This document shows, piece by piece, positions 1 through 7,942 of a stretch of DNA of 64,000 bases. Position numbers and translations under genes: made by a program. Source of the DNA: Myxococcales bacterium (GTDB lineage: Bacteria; Myxococcota_A; Polyangia; Nannocystales; Nannocystaceae); NCBI GenBank assembly GCA_020633335.1, contig JACKDU010000009.1:310001-374000 (forward strand), in the 5' to 3' direction. The notes under the pieces were generated by a model, which saw only the letters and a program-made list of their open reading frames with translations, searched no databases and was not told the DNA's origin. Numbering within the stretch: position 1 is the stretch's first letter; each line of letters opens with the position of its first letter.

Positions 1-1592
1 TCATGCCCGCGCCTCCCCCCGCCAGAGCCGGCGGAAGCGCCAGAGCTCGATGAGGCGGACGCCGACCCAGCGCCCGAGGACGATGTTGGCGGCGATCACG
101 AGGAGGAGGACCTCCGGGAAGCCGCTGACGAGGACCTGCATGGCCATCGAGTTCATCACCAGGTAGCAGGCGAGGACGACGATCATGGTCCCGCCGAAGT
201 GGATCATCCCCTCCCGCGGGCCGCGCTCGGCGAGCACCAGGTAGAGGCGCTCGGAGGTGATCGCCATGACCGCGATCGGGAAGTAGGCGACCTTGGCGAG
301 CTCCTCGAGGGCGAGGTGATCGGCGAGGAGGCTGGTGCCGAGCATCGACATCACCACCACCGTCAGGAGGATCGCCAGGGTCGGCGAGTGGAGGAGCTGG
401 AGGCGCTGGAGGCCGAGGCGGGCGGCGACCACCGAGACGGTGACGATCACCAGGCTCACCATCCCCCAGAGGAGGCCGGTCGCGCCGGCGGAGGCGGCGA
501 TCAGCGCGGGCAGGAAGGTGCCGAAGGTCGGCACGCCGATCACGTTGCGGAAGAGGACGACCACCAGCGCGCCGATCGGCAGCATCAGGACGGTCTGGAG
601 GAGCGAGAAGGGGAGGCGGAGGCGGGCGAAGAGGTCCCAGACGTTGAAGGCCGAGAAGGACGCGCGGGCCTCGGGCGAGGGCACCAGGCGCTCGCGGGTC
701 GTGAACATGTAGTCGAAGTTGATCTCCGACGAGTGGCGGAAGAGCGCCTCGTCGCCGCGGTAGAGCGCGAGGTAGTGGCTCGGCAGCGACGCGAAGTGGT
801 GGTTGGTCGGATCGAAGGGGACCCAGTGGCCGGCGACGTAGGCCTCGACCCACTGGTGCGAGGTCCGCTTGCTCCCCGACTGGAGGACGAGGCCGCCGAC
901 CAGGCGCGCCGGGATCCCCGCGGCCCGCGCGAGGGCGACGAAGAGGCGGCTCTTGCCGTTGCAGCTCGCCTCGCCGAGGCGGAGCGCGGTCAGGGCGTCG
1001 GTGGTCCCCTTGAAGGTGCGGTAGCCGAGGCCGGAGGTGTCGTCGTAGATCCGCTTGAGGCGATCGCGGAGGGGCCCCGATCGGCGCCGATCGCCTGGAG
1101 GTGGGCGCGGAGCTCGGGGTCGTCGACCTGGATCGCCTCGGCCGGCTGGAGCTCGGCGCGGACCGCCCGCGGGTAGCTCTCGGGGACCTCGAGGTCGGGG
1201 GCGATGTCGAAGCGCACCGCCGAGAGGAGCGCCGAGAAGTCGTAGCGGATCTCGACGCCGTCGGGGACCGGCGCCCCCAGCCAGATCGCCTGGCGGTTGA
1301 GGCCCTCGGCCTCGACCGTGTAGTGGAGGACCTGCGGCGCCGTCTGGCTCTCCTCGTGGATCGCCTGGCGGACGTCGTCCGCGGGGACGTAGGTGGCGAC
1401 GCGCACCCGCCCGTCGCCGCCGTCGAGGGTCATCCGCAGGCTGACGCGGTACTCGGTCTGCGGGAGGATGTTGGAGATCCGGTAGTCGAGGACCGTGACC
1501 TTGTAGATGAAGGCCGCGACCGGCGTGATCAGCAGGGCCGCGAGGACCGCGAGGGTCAGGAGTCGCAGGCGTCGTTGGGTCGAGGTCGACAT
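1..1592 (-). CDS. UUP1-type inactive transglutaminase fused to 7TM domain, one frameshift
   Basis: Inner-membrane protein of the 'inactive transglutaminase fused to seven transmembrane helices' class; no reaction is known for the family. Reading from the ATG at 1592, there is an N-terminal membrane segment (about residues 12-32), an extracytoplasmic domain, a transglutaminase-like region (about 1070-780, with short blocks such as HQWVEA and GHWVPFDP), and then about seven hydrophobic helices encoded by 640-20. The stop is the TGA at 3-1. The frame is broken once: the N-terminal half reads as far as GADRGP and then drifts to a stop near 990, while the other frame is open from about 1080 downward without needing a start codon. 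The switch falls on the run GGGGCCCC at 1071-1078, where one extra G would restore a product of about 530 residues. A sequencing indel is more likely than decay, because both halves are intact. In other bacteria an ATP-grasp glutamate-ligase-like gene often follows; it would lie off the left edge. Confidence 0.75.
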
Positions 1593-1797
1593 CGTCGGGC
1601 GCGGGAGGGCGTGCGCCGCCGACGAGCGGGCCCCGATCCGCGACGTGCGGCGGGCCCCCCGAGAACGGCGGTCTGAGCTGGTCTCCACCGGGTCAGTGGC
1701 GGTGGGCCGCGGGTTCTTACAGGGAAAGTGACGAGGTCTGCAGGTGGGGTCGGGTCGCCCTGGAGGCGCGCATTCGGGCCTGGTAGCCTCCGTGGCC

Positions 1798-2073
1798 ATG
1801 CTCCGTGGAGCCCTCCATCTGCGCCTCTCCTTCTTGACGATCGCCGCGCTCGTCGTCGGCGCGCTCGCGGCCTGCGGCGGCGACGACGACGGGAGCGGGA
1901 GCGGGACGAACGGCGACGCGACCCTCCTCACCTGCTCCTTGGGCAAGATGAGCGCGAGGGAGTGCCAGGCGACCTGCGAGGACATGGGCGAGGACCACGG
2001 CGCGTGCTCGAGCGAGGGCGGGGCGGCCGCATGCGTCTGCTGCTCGAAGGGCGATCCCGGGTGTCCGGTCTGA
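1798..2073 (+). CDS. Small Cys-rich lipoprotein
   Basis: Predicted lipoprotein of 91 residues. The start is the ATG at 1798, which gives a clean signal peptide (MLRGALHLRL, then a hydrophobic stretch) ending in the lipobox ALAAC. The frame stays open further upstream, but that extension has no signal-peptide character. After the lipidated Cys comes an acidic Gly/Asp/Ser linker and then a compact domain with several Cys residues near the C-terminus (CVCCSKGDPGC), presumably disulfide-bonded. No family is recognised. It is transcribed away from the frameshifted 7TM gene and lies 22 bases ahead of the next gene, so the two may be co-transcribed. Confidence 0.6.
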   Translation: MLRGALHLRLSFLTIAALVVGALAACGGDDDGSGSGTNGDATLLTCSLGKMSARECQATCEDMGEDHGACSSEGGAAACVCCSKGDPGCPV

Positions 2074-2095
2074 GATTGGGGAGGATCGACGAACG

Positions 2096-2542
2096 ATGAG
2101 CGCCTACACCGAGCCCGAGCTCGCCGCCCTGATCGCCGGCTTCTGCGATCGGACCCTGCCGATCGAGGCCTGGACCCACCAGGCCCACGTGGCCGCCGCC
2201 GCCTGGCACCTCGACGAGCACGGCTCGGCCGACGCCGCGCTCTGCCTGATGCGCAGCCGGATCATCGTCTACAACGCGCTGCGGGGCCCCGGGAACCGGA
2301 TCGACGGCGGCTACCACGAGACCCTCACGCTCTTCTGGATCGGCGCGGTCGCTCACCACCGGGCGGCCCTCGATCCCACGCTGCCGCTGGTGACGCGGAT
2401 CGACGCGCTCCTCGCGGGTCCGCCGGGGCGCGCCGGCTACCCCCGCGACTTCTACTCGCCGGCGCTCCTCGAGTCGGTGGCCGCCCGCGCCCGCTGGCTC
2501 CCGCCGGATCGCGCGCCGCTCCCCTGGGCGTGGCCCGGGTGA
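2096..2542 (+). CDS. Conserved hypothetical protein with WTHxAH motif
   Basis: Soluble protein of 148 residues with no signal peptide. It carries conserved-looking blocks, WTHQAHVAAAAWHL near residues 26-39 and GYHETLTLFW near 77-86, that I associate with a widespread uncharacterised bacterial family. The histidines in these blocks could bind a metal or act in catalysis, but no activity is known to me. The start ATG at 2096 is preceded by a purine-rich GGGGAGGA at about 2078-2085. No functional link to its neighbours is evident. Confidence 0.7.
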   Translation: MSAYTEPELAALIAGFCDRTLPIEAWTHQAHVAAAAWHLDEHGSADAALCLMRSRIIVYNALRGPGNRIDGGYHETLTLFWIGAVAHHRAALDPTLPLVTRIDALLAGPPGRAGYPRDFYSPALLESVAARARWLPPDRAPLPWAWPG

Positions 2543-2620
2543 GCTGAGGGGGCGAGCGGGCGGCCGCGGTCGCGGCGACGTGGTCCTTCGCACATCCTCG
2601 GCGGGGGGGCGCGAGCGCGC

Positions 2621-2634
2621 GGCCAAATTTTTGC
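2621..2634 (+). promoter_or_regulatory. Possible sigma54-like -24/-12 element
   Basis: GG at 2621-2622 and GC at 2633-2634 are separated by exactly ten bases, and the -12 side is T-rich (TTTTTGC). The -24 side (CGGCCA) departs from the TGGCAC consensus. It lies 82 bases upstream of the truncated haemoglobin gene. It is weaker than the element at 58045 and may be chance. Confidence 0.22.
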
Positions 2635-2658
2635 GCGGTCGCTCGAGAATTTTCCCCC

Positions 2659-2690
2659 TTGAAAAAACAGGAGGTCAGGATGCATGTTTT
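2659..2690 (+). promoter_or_regulatory. Candidate sigma70 promoter with overlapping operator dyad for globin operon
   Basis: TTGAAA at 2659-2664 could be a -35 box, with a weak -10 (CATGTT, 2683-2688) 18 bases further on. An inverted repeat, AAAACA (2664-2669) and TGTTTT (2685-2690), lies across the interval, with ATGCAT near its right side. The A/T-rich stretch stands out in very GC-rich surroundings. A transcript from here would have a leader of roughly 20 bases carrying the AAGGAG ribosome-binding site. An NsrR gene lies downstream and NsrR sites are A/T-rich dyads containing ATGCAT-like cores, so this is the best operator candidate. The assignment is inference. Confidence 0.4.
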
Positions 2691-2715
2691 CTCCGCACCC
2701 CCAAGGAGAGTGGCG

Positions 2716-3096
2716 ATGAGCACCAGCATCTACGAGCAGATCGGCGGCGAGGCGGCGATGAACGCGGCGGTGGAGAGCTTCTACCGCAAGGTCCTGAGCG
2801 ACGAGCGCGTCATGCACTTCTTCGACGACATCGACATGGAGAAGCAGATGGCCAAGCAGAAGGCCTTCCTCACCATGGTCACCGGCGGCCCCAACAACTA
2901 CACCGGCCGCAACATGCGCGACGCCCACGCGAAGCTCGTGACGATGGGGCTCAACGACTCGCACGTCGACGCGATCATCGAGCTCCTCGGCCAGACCCTC
3001 GCCGAGCTCGGCGTGGCGGGCGAGCTGATCCAGCAGATCGCCGCGGTCGCCGAGAGCGTGCGCGACGACGTCCTCGGGCGCGCGAAGGCCGAATGA
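2716..3096 (+). CDS. glbN: Group 1 truncated haemoglobin (TrHbN)
   Basis: Truncated 2-on-2 haemoglobin of 126 residues, a normal length for the group. TrHbN proteins bind O2/NO and typically act as nitric oxide dioxygenases, turning NO into nitrate, when a reductase supplies electrons. The B10 tyrosine is Y23 (in SFYRKVL), and the proximal F8 histidine is H71 (in RDAHAKL). The E-helix/CD region KAFLTMVTGGP is typical. The ATG at 2716 is chosen because AAGGAG (2703-2708) sits ahead of it and the globin fold begins there; an upstream TTG at 2659 would overlap the putative promoter. Its stop overlaps the start of the reductase gene (ATGA), so the two are translationally coupled, and an NsrR gene follows. 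This supports a role in NO detoxification. Confidence 0.88.
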   Translation: MSTSIYEQIGGEAAMNAAVESFYRKVLSDERVMHFFDDIDMEKQMAKQKAFLTMVTGGPNNYTGRNMRDAHAKLVTMGLNDSHVDAIIELLGQTLAELGVAGELIQQIAAVAESVRDDVLGRAKAE

Positions 3097-4073
3097 GCGT
3101 CGTCCGCTACCGCGGGCGGGAGCTCGAGGTCGCCGCCGGCGAGACGGTCCTCGAGGCCCTCGAGGCCGCCGGCGAGGCGGTGCCGAGCTCGTGTCGAGCC
3201 GGCACCTGCCAGACCTGCACCCTGCGCTGCCTCGAGGGCGAGCTCCCCGAGGCCGCGCAGGTCGGGCTCAGCCCGGCGAAGCGGCGCCTCGGCTACTTCC
3301 TCGCCTGCGCGTGTCGGCCGGGCGGCGACCTCGAGGTCGCGCCGCTCGACGACGCCGACGCGGTCCCGGCGACGATCACCGGGGTCGAGCGGGCGGGCGG
3401 CGATGTCCTCCTCGTCCGCCTCCGCCCGGCGCGGCCGCTCGCCCACGAGGCGGGCCAATTCGTCTCGCTGATCCGCGACGACGGGCTCGCGCGGCCCTAC
3501 TCGCTGGCGAGCCTGCCGGGGGACGAGGAGCTGGTCCTCCACGTCCGCCACTACCCGGACGGGCAGATGAGCGGCTGGCTCGCGGGCGCGCCGATCGGCG
3601 CGTCGCTGACCCTGCGGGGGCCCTCCGGCGAGTGCTTCTACATCGCCGACGACCCCGCGCGGCCGCTCCTCCTGGTCGGCACCGGGACCGGCCTCGCGCC
3701 CCTCGAGGGGATCCTCCGGGCGGCGCTCCATCAGGGACACAAGGGACCGATCACGCTGATCCACGGCGCGCGGACGGCGGAGGGGCTCTACCGGCGCGAG
3801 GCCCTCGAGGCGCTCGCGGCCGCCCACCCGAACGTCGAGGTGATCTTCTCGGCGCTCGCTGGCGATCCCGAGCCGGGCGTGGTCGACACCCCGATCGATC
3901 GCCTCGCGCTCGCGCGCGCGAAGGCAGCCGACCGCTCGACGCTCCGGGTCTACCTCTGCGGTGACCCCGGGCAGGTGGGCGCCCTCCGACGCCGCCTCTT
4001 CATCGACGGCCTCGCGCTGCGGTCGATCCTCGCCGACGCCTTCCTGCCGGCGGCGCCGCGGCCGGCCGTGTGA
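3093..4073 (+). CDS. 2Fe-2S / FAD / NAD(P)H oxidoreductase, partner of TrHbN
   Basis: Electron-transfer flavoprotein of 326 residues in the class of phenol-hydroxylase/benzoate-dioxygenase reductases. The N-terminal plant-type ferredoxin domain has Cys34, Cys39, Cys42 and a fourth Cys at 72, giving the C-x4-C-x2-C...C pattern for a [2Fe-2S] cluster. It is followed by the FAD-binding RPYSLAS block and the nucleotide-binding segment LLLVGTGTGLAP. The start codon overlaps the haemoglobin stop (ATGA at 3093-3096). The simplest reading is that it passes electrons from NAD(P)H to the ferric haem of TrHbN, so the pair does as two proteins what flavohaemoglobin does in one. It could also serve another oxygenase; no oxygenase gene is nearby. 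Confidence 0.85.
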   Translation: MSVVRYRGRELEVAAGETVLEALEAAGEAVPSSCRAGTCQTCTLRCLEGELPEAAQVGLSPAKRRLGYFLACACRPGGDLEVAPLDDADAVPATITGVERAGGDVLLVRLRPARPLAHEAGQFVSLIRDDGLARPYSLASLPGDEELVLHVRHYPDGQMSGWLAGAPIGASLTLRGPSGECFYIADDPARPLLLVGTGTGLAPLEGILRAALHQGHKGPITLIHGARTAEGLYRREALEALAAAHPNVEVIFSALAGDPEPGVVDTPIDRLALARAKAADRSTLRVYLCGDPGQVGALRRRLFIDGLALRSILADAFLPAAPRPAV

Positions 4074-4137
4074 CGGGGTCCGCGCGCCAGCGTTGCCGTT
4101 GCCAGCCGGCGCGGCGGCGCTAGTCTCCAGCCTGCCG

Positions 4138-4581
4138 ATGCGCCTCACCAAGCACACCGACTACGCGCTCCGGGTGCTGCTCTACGCGGCGGCCCACGAC
4201 GATCGCCTGGTCTCGACCGAGGAGATCGCGTCGGCCTATGGGATCTCGGCCAGCCACCTCGTGAAGATCATCAACAACCTCGGGAAGGTCGGCTTCCTCG
4301 AGGTCCGGCGGGGTCGGAGCGGCGGTCTCCGCCTCGCCCGGCCGCCGGTCGAGATCCGGGTCGGCGACGTGGTCCGCGCGACCGAGCCCGACTTCCACAT
4401 GGTCGAGTGCTTCGACCGCGAGACCAACACCTGCCCGATCGTCGGCGCCTGCGGGCTCATCGCGCCGCTCGCCGAGGCCAAGCGGGCCTTCCTCGCGGTC
4501 CTCGACAAGTACACCCTCGCCGACGCGGTCGGCCCCGGCCACCGGGAGAAGACCCGGCGCCTCCTGGCGATCCTCGGCTAG
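4138..4581 (+). CDS. nsrR: Rrf2-family nitric-oxide-sensing repressor NsrR
   Basis: DNA-binding regulator of 147 residues. The N-terminal winged helix begins MRLTKHTDYALR, matching NsrR and other Rrf2 proteins. Three cysteines, Cys91, Cys99 and Cys105 (C-x7-C-x5-C), are positioned to hold an iron-sulfur cluster, and Asp8 corresponds to the aspartate that acts as the fourth [4Fe-4S] ligand in Streptomyces NsrR (from established work on that protein). Nitrosylation of the cluster normally relieves repression of NO-detoxification genes. The gene lies 64 bases after the reductase, in the same direction as the globin-reductase pair, so it probably controls that pair and possibly itself. IscR and RirA are less likely, given the cysteine spacing and the gene partners. 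Confidence 0.85.
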   Translation: MRLTKHTDYALRVLLYAAAHDDRLVSTEEIASAYGISASHLVKIINNLGKVGFLEVRRGRSGGLRLARPPVEIRVGDVVRATEPDFHMVECFDRETNTCPIVGACGLIAPLAEAKRAFLAVLDKYTLADAVGPGHREKTRRLLAILG

Positions 4582-4593
4582 CGGGTGCGAGGA

Positions 4594-4618
4594 GGGCGCA
4601 GCGGGGGCTTCTGCGCCC
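4594..4618 (+). terminator. Hairpin after nsrR
   Basis: Perfect 8-bp stem, GGGCGCAG (4594-4601) with CTGCGCCC (4611-4618), around a nine-base loop, 12 bases after the nsrR stop. No T-run follows, so it may be a weak terminator or only a processing hairpin. Confidence 0.35.
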
Positions 4619-4672
4619 GCCCTCGCCGCCGTTGAGCGCCGGCGATCTCGCGAGTACCCTGCCGCCGATCCG

Positions 4673-6838
4673 ATGGTAAGCGCGGCCGAGAGCACCTTTG
4701 AGAGCGTCCGGGCGGTGATCGCCGAGAACTTCGACGGGGACGGCGGCGAGCTCCTGAGCCGCGCCCGCGGGCTCGCCGAGCCCCGCGATCCGTCGGCCTT
4801 CGCCGCCGCCCTGCCGGCGGCCCAGGTCCTCGCCGACCTCCGCCTCGATCCGCCGGCGGTCGCCGCCGCCTGCGTGGTCCAGGCGGTGGAGGACGGCGCG
4901 CTCCCGCTCGACGAGGTCCGCGAGGCCCTCGGCGAGGAGGTCGCGGCCCTCGTCGACGGCGTCCGCCGCCTCGCGCTGATCCGCTGGGATCGCCTCGACA
5001 GCGGCGCGGTCGAGAGCCTCCGCAAGATGTTCCTGGCGATCGCCGCCGACGTCCGGGTGGTCCTGGTCGCGCTCGCGCTCCGCCTCCGCGACATGCGGGA
5101 GCTCCGCGACGTCGCCACCGACGAGCGCCGGCGGATCGCCCGCGAGACCCTCGAGATCTACGCGCCGCTCGCCAACCGCCTCGGCATCTTCTCCCTCAAG
5201 TGGGAGCTCGAGGATCTCTGCCTCCGCGAGCTCGAGCCCGAGATCTACCGCGAGATCTCGCGCGGCCTCCAGGCGACCCGCGATCACCGCTCGCGCCTCA
5301 TCGACGAGGCGATCGCGACGATCACCCGCCGCCTCGACGAGGCCGCGATCCCCGCGAAGATCAACGGCCGGCCCAAGCACATCTACTCGATCTACAAGAA
5401 GATGCAGCGCAAGCGGGTCGGCCTCGACGAGATCTACGACGCCTCGGCGGTCCGGGTCCTCGTCGATCGGGTCGCCGACTGCTACGCGGTCCTCGGCCTG
5501 GTCCACTCGCTCTGGACGCCGATCGCCGGCGAGTTCGACGACTACATCGCCAAGCCCAAGGGCAACGGCTACCAGTCGCTCCACACCGCGGTGATCGGCC
5601 CCGGCGGCAAGGCGCTCGAGATCCAGATCCGCACCCACGAGATGCACCACCTCGGCGAGTACGGCGTCGCCGCCCACTGGCGCTACAAGGAGAACCGGCG
5701 GGCCAACCGGATCGCCGACGAGAAGTTCAACTGGCTCCGCCAGCTCATGGAGTGGCAAAAGGACGTCACCGATCCCCGGGACTTCGTCGAGTCGCTGAAG
5801 ACCGACATCTTCCAGGATCAGGTCTACGTCTTCACCCCGCAGGGCGACGTGATCGACCTGCCGGTCGGCGCGACCCCGGTCGACTTCGCCTACCGGGTCC
5901 ACACCTCCGTCGGCCACCGCTGCCGCGGCGCCCTGGTCAACGGCTCGATCGTCCCCCTCGACCACAAGCTCCAGACCGGCGATCGGGTCGAGATCCTCAC
6001 CCACCGCAAGCCGCAGCCGAGCCGCGACTGGCTGAGCCCGCAGAGCGGCTACGTCCAGTCGGGCTCGACCCGCCAGAAGATCCGGCAGTGGTTCCGCCAG
6101 CAGGGGCGCGACGACGCGATCGTCCAGGGCCGCGACCTCCTCGAGCGCGAGCTCCGGCGGGTCGGCCTCGATCGCTGGAAGCCCGAGGAGATCGCCGAGC
6201 TCCTCGAGCTCCGCTCGGCCGAGGACATGCTCGCGTCGATCGGCTTCGGCGACACGACCTCGCAGACGATCGCCGCCAAGGTCCTCGACATGGAGCGCGA
6301 GCAGGCGCGGCAGCAGCGGGCGGCCGAGGAGGAGGCCGCGCTGATCACCCCGGAGCCGACCAAGCGGAGCACGCCGAAGCGGGCGAAGGCGGCGGCCGGG
6401 GTGAGCATCGCCGGGATCGGCGACATCCTCTCGCAGCCGGCGCGCTGCTGCACGCCGGTCCCCGGCGATCCGGTGATCGGCTACATCAGCCGCGGCCGCG
6501 GCGTGGTGATCCACCGCAGCGACTGCCCGAACATCGTCTCGAGCCCGGAGCCCGAGCGCCTGATCGAGATCGACTGGGGCCACGAGCGCGGCCAGACCTA
6601 CCCGGTGACGATCGCCGTCCTCGGGGCCGACCGCCCGGGGCTGATGCGCGACGTCCTCGACGTCGTCTCCGACTACGGGGTTAACCTATCGCAGGCGAGC
6701 GTGTCGACCAACAAGAAGGATCGCAGCGCCCAGGTGACGGCGGTCCTCGAGGTCCAGAACAACGACCAGGTGGTCCGGATCCTCAACAAGATCGAGCGGA
6801 TCGCCGACGTCGTCCGGGCCTACCGGACGACCGACTAG
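4673..6838 (+). CDS. relA: RelA-type (p)ppGpp synthetase with degenerate hydrolase domain
   Basis: Long RelA/SpoT-homologue protein of 721 residues. Domains in order: an N-terminal HD-like region (about 1-150), the synthetase domain (about 190-330, with KHIYSIYKKMQ and the YIAKPKGNGYQSLHT block), TGS (about 385-450), a helical region, a conserved-Cys zinc-finger segment (ARCCTPVPGD near 600), and a C-terminal ACT domain. The hydrolase HD signature is missing: bifunctional enzymes have LLHDxxEDT, but here residues 68-75 read VVQAVEDG, and the upstream metal-binding His is also absent. The enzyme should therefore make (p)ppGpp without degrading it, as RelA does, and a separate hydrolase must exist elsewhere. 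TGS/ACT domains mean ribosome-linked amino-acid-starvation control is likely. Transcribed alone; the next gene begins 17 bases after the stop. Confidence 0.88.
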   Translation: MVSAAESTFESVRAVIAENFDGDGGELLSRARGLAEPRDPSAFAAALPAAQVLADLRLDPPAVAAACVVQAVEDGALPLDEVREALGEEVAALVDGVRRLALIRWDRLDSGAVESLRKMFLAIAADVRVVLVALALRLRDMRELRDVATDERRRIARETLEIYAPLANRLGIFSLKWELEDLCLRELEPEIYREISRGLQATRDHRSRLIDEAIATITRRLDEAAIPAKINGRPKHIYSIYKKMQRKRVGLDEIYDASAVRVLVDRVADCYAVLGLVHSLWTPIAGEFDDYIAKPKGNGYQSLHTAVIGPGGKALEIQIRTHEMHHLGEYGVAAHWRYKENRRANRIADEKFNWLRQLMEWQKDVTDPRDFVESLKTDIFQDQVYVFTPQGDVIDLPVGATPVDFAYRVHTSVGHRCRGALVNGSIVPLDHKLQTGDRVEILTHRKPQPSRDWLSPQSGYVQSGSTRQKIRQWFRQQGRDDAIVQGRDLLERELRRVGLDRWKPEEIAELLELRSAEDMLASIGFGDTTSQTIAAKVLDMEREQARQQRAAEEEAALITPEPTKRSTPKRAKAAAGVSIAGIGDILSQPARCCTPVPGDPVIGYISRGRGVVIHRSDCPNIVSSPEPERLIEIDWGHERGQTYPVTIAVLGADRPGLMRDVLDVVSDYGVNLSQASVSTNKKDRSAQVTAVLEVQNNDQVVRILNKIERIADVVRAYRTTD

Positions 6839-6855
6839 AGCGCGCGAGGACGGCG

Positions 6856-7932
6856 ATGATTGAGAGCTCTCTCCCCGGCAATTTCCGAGCGATCCCCGAG
6901 CTCGACGAGCTCTGGCAGGACCCCCACCCCGGCCGCCGCAACGAGGACGCGGTCGCGCGCGGTCGCGCCTTCCACCGCGCCTTCAAGGCCGAGGGTCCGG
7001 TGCGGGGGATCCGGACGATCGACCTCCTCCACTTCCCCTATCCCCAGGCCTTCGGGCTCTGGCAGGCGCCGGTCAACCGCGCGCGCTACGTCGTCATGCG
7101 CAACCGCCTGGTGGTGATCGAGTTCGACGACTTCGCCGGCGAGCGCCGCACCCTCCTGGTCAACCCGACCGAGCACGACCTCTCGGGGCGCGCCCCCTTC
7201 TTCGCCCAGGCCCGCCGCGAGCTCGCGAGCTGGGTGCCGGACTCGGTCGATCGGGCGATCCCGGGGCCGGCGGCGCGCCTCCGGGCGATCGGCGTCGATC
7301 CGGCGAAGATCGACTACGTCACCTTCGATCACCTCCACGTCCAGGATCTCCGCCGCGGCCTCGGCGATCTCGACGGCGCGCCGCTCTACCCGCGGGCGCG
7401 CCTCCTGGTCAACCGCCGCGAGCTCGAGTCGCTGGCATGCCTCCACCCGCTCCAGCGCCCCTGGTGGATCGAGGGGGCGCTCGACGGGGTCGACCCCGCG
7501 CGGATCGTCGCCCTCGAGGGCTCGGCCTGGCTCGGCCCCGGCGTCGCCCTGGTCTGGACCCCGGGGCACACCCGCGGCAACCACTCGATCGTCTTCAACG
7601 CGCCGGGGCGCGGGGTCTTCGCGGTCTCCGAGAACGGGATCTGCCCCGACGCCTACCTCCCGCGGGCCTCTCACCTCGCCAGCCTCCGCTACCACGCGGC
7701 GACCTACGGCGCCGAGGTGATCCTCAACGGCAACGCGCTCGAGGACACCTTCGCGCAGTACACGTCGATGCTCCTCGAGCGCGAGATCGCCGATCGCGGC
7801 GACGCCGGCGGCGAGGTCCCGAACATCTACTGCTCGTCGCCCTGGGTCCGCTCGCCGCTCGCGTACGGGATCGGCCCGACCTTCGTGGTCCGGCCGATCC
7901 ACGGCGGCGTCCTCGGGGCGGCGGCGCTCTAG
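6856..7932 (+). CDS. Metallo-beta-lactamase-fold hydrolase, variant HxHxQD site
   Basis: Protein of 358 residues with the MBL-fold order of motifs. The first metal motif is H159-x-H161-x-Q163-D164 instead of the usual HxHxDH; a second metal-site histidine is H238 in TPGHTRGN. The N-terminal part (about 1-100) and a middle insertion (WWIEGALDGVDP region) are specific to this subfamily. The altered motif suggests only one metal site is canonical, or that the ligand set differs. Substrate unknown. The ATG at 6856 has GAGGA just upstream, and the gene follows relA by 17 bases, so read-through is possible. It ends 10 bases from the convergent IgGFc-like lipoprotein gene. Confidence 0.7.
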   Translation: MIESSLPGNFRAIPELDELWQDPHPGRRNEDAVARGRAFHRAFKAEGPVRGIRTIDLLHFPYPQAFGLWQAPVNRARYVVMRNRLVVIEFDDFAGERRTLLVNPTEHDLSGRAPFFAQARRELASWVPDSVDRAIPGPAARLRAIGVDPAKIDYVTFDHLHVQDLRRGLGDLDGAPLYPRARLLVNRRELESLACLHPLQRPWWIEGALDGVDPARIVALEGSAWLGPGVALVWTPGHTRGNHSIVFNAPGRGVFAVSENGICPDAYLPRASHLASLRYHAATYGAEVILNGNALEDTFAQYTSMLLEREIADRGDAGGEVPNIYCSSPWVRSPLAYGIGPTFVVRPIHGGVLGAAAL

Positions 7933-7942
7933 GGCCGCTCGC

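Noticed and set aside
4457..6583. 708-codon reading frame antisense to relA
   Set aside because: Arg/Asp/Leu/Val-rich composition typical of the reverse frame of a GC-rich gene; the opposite strand encodes a complete RelA.
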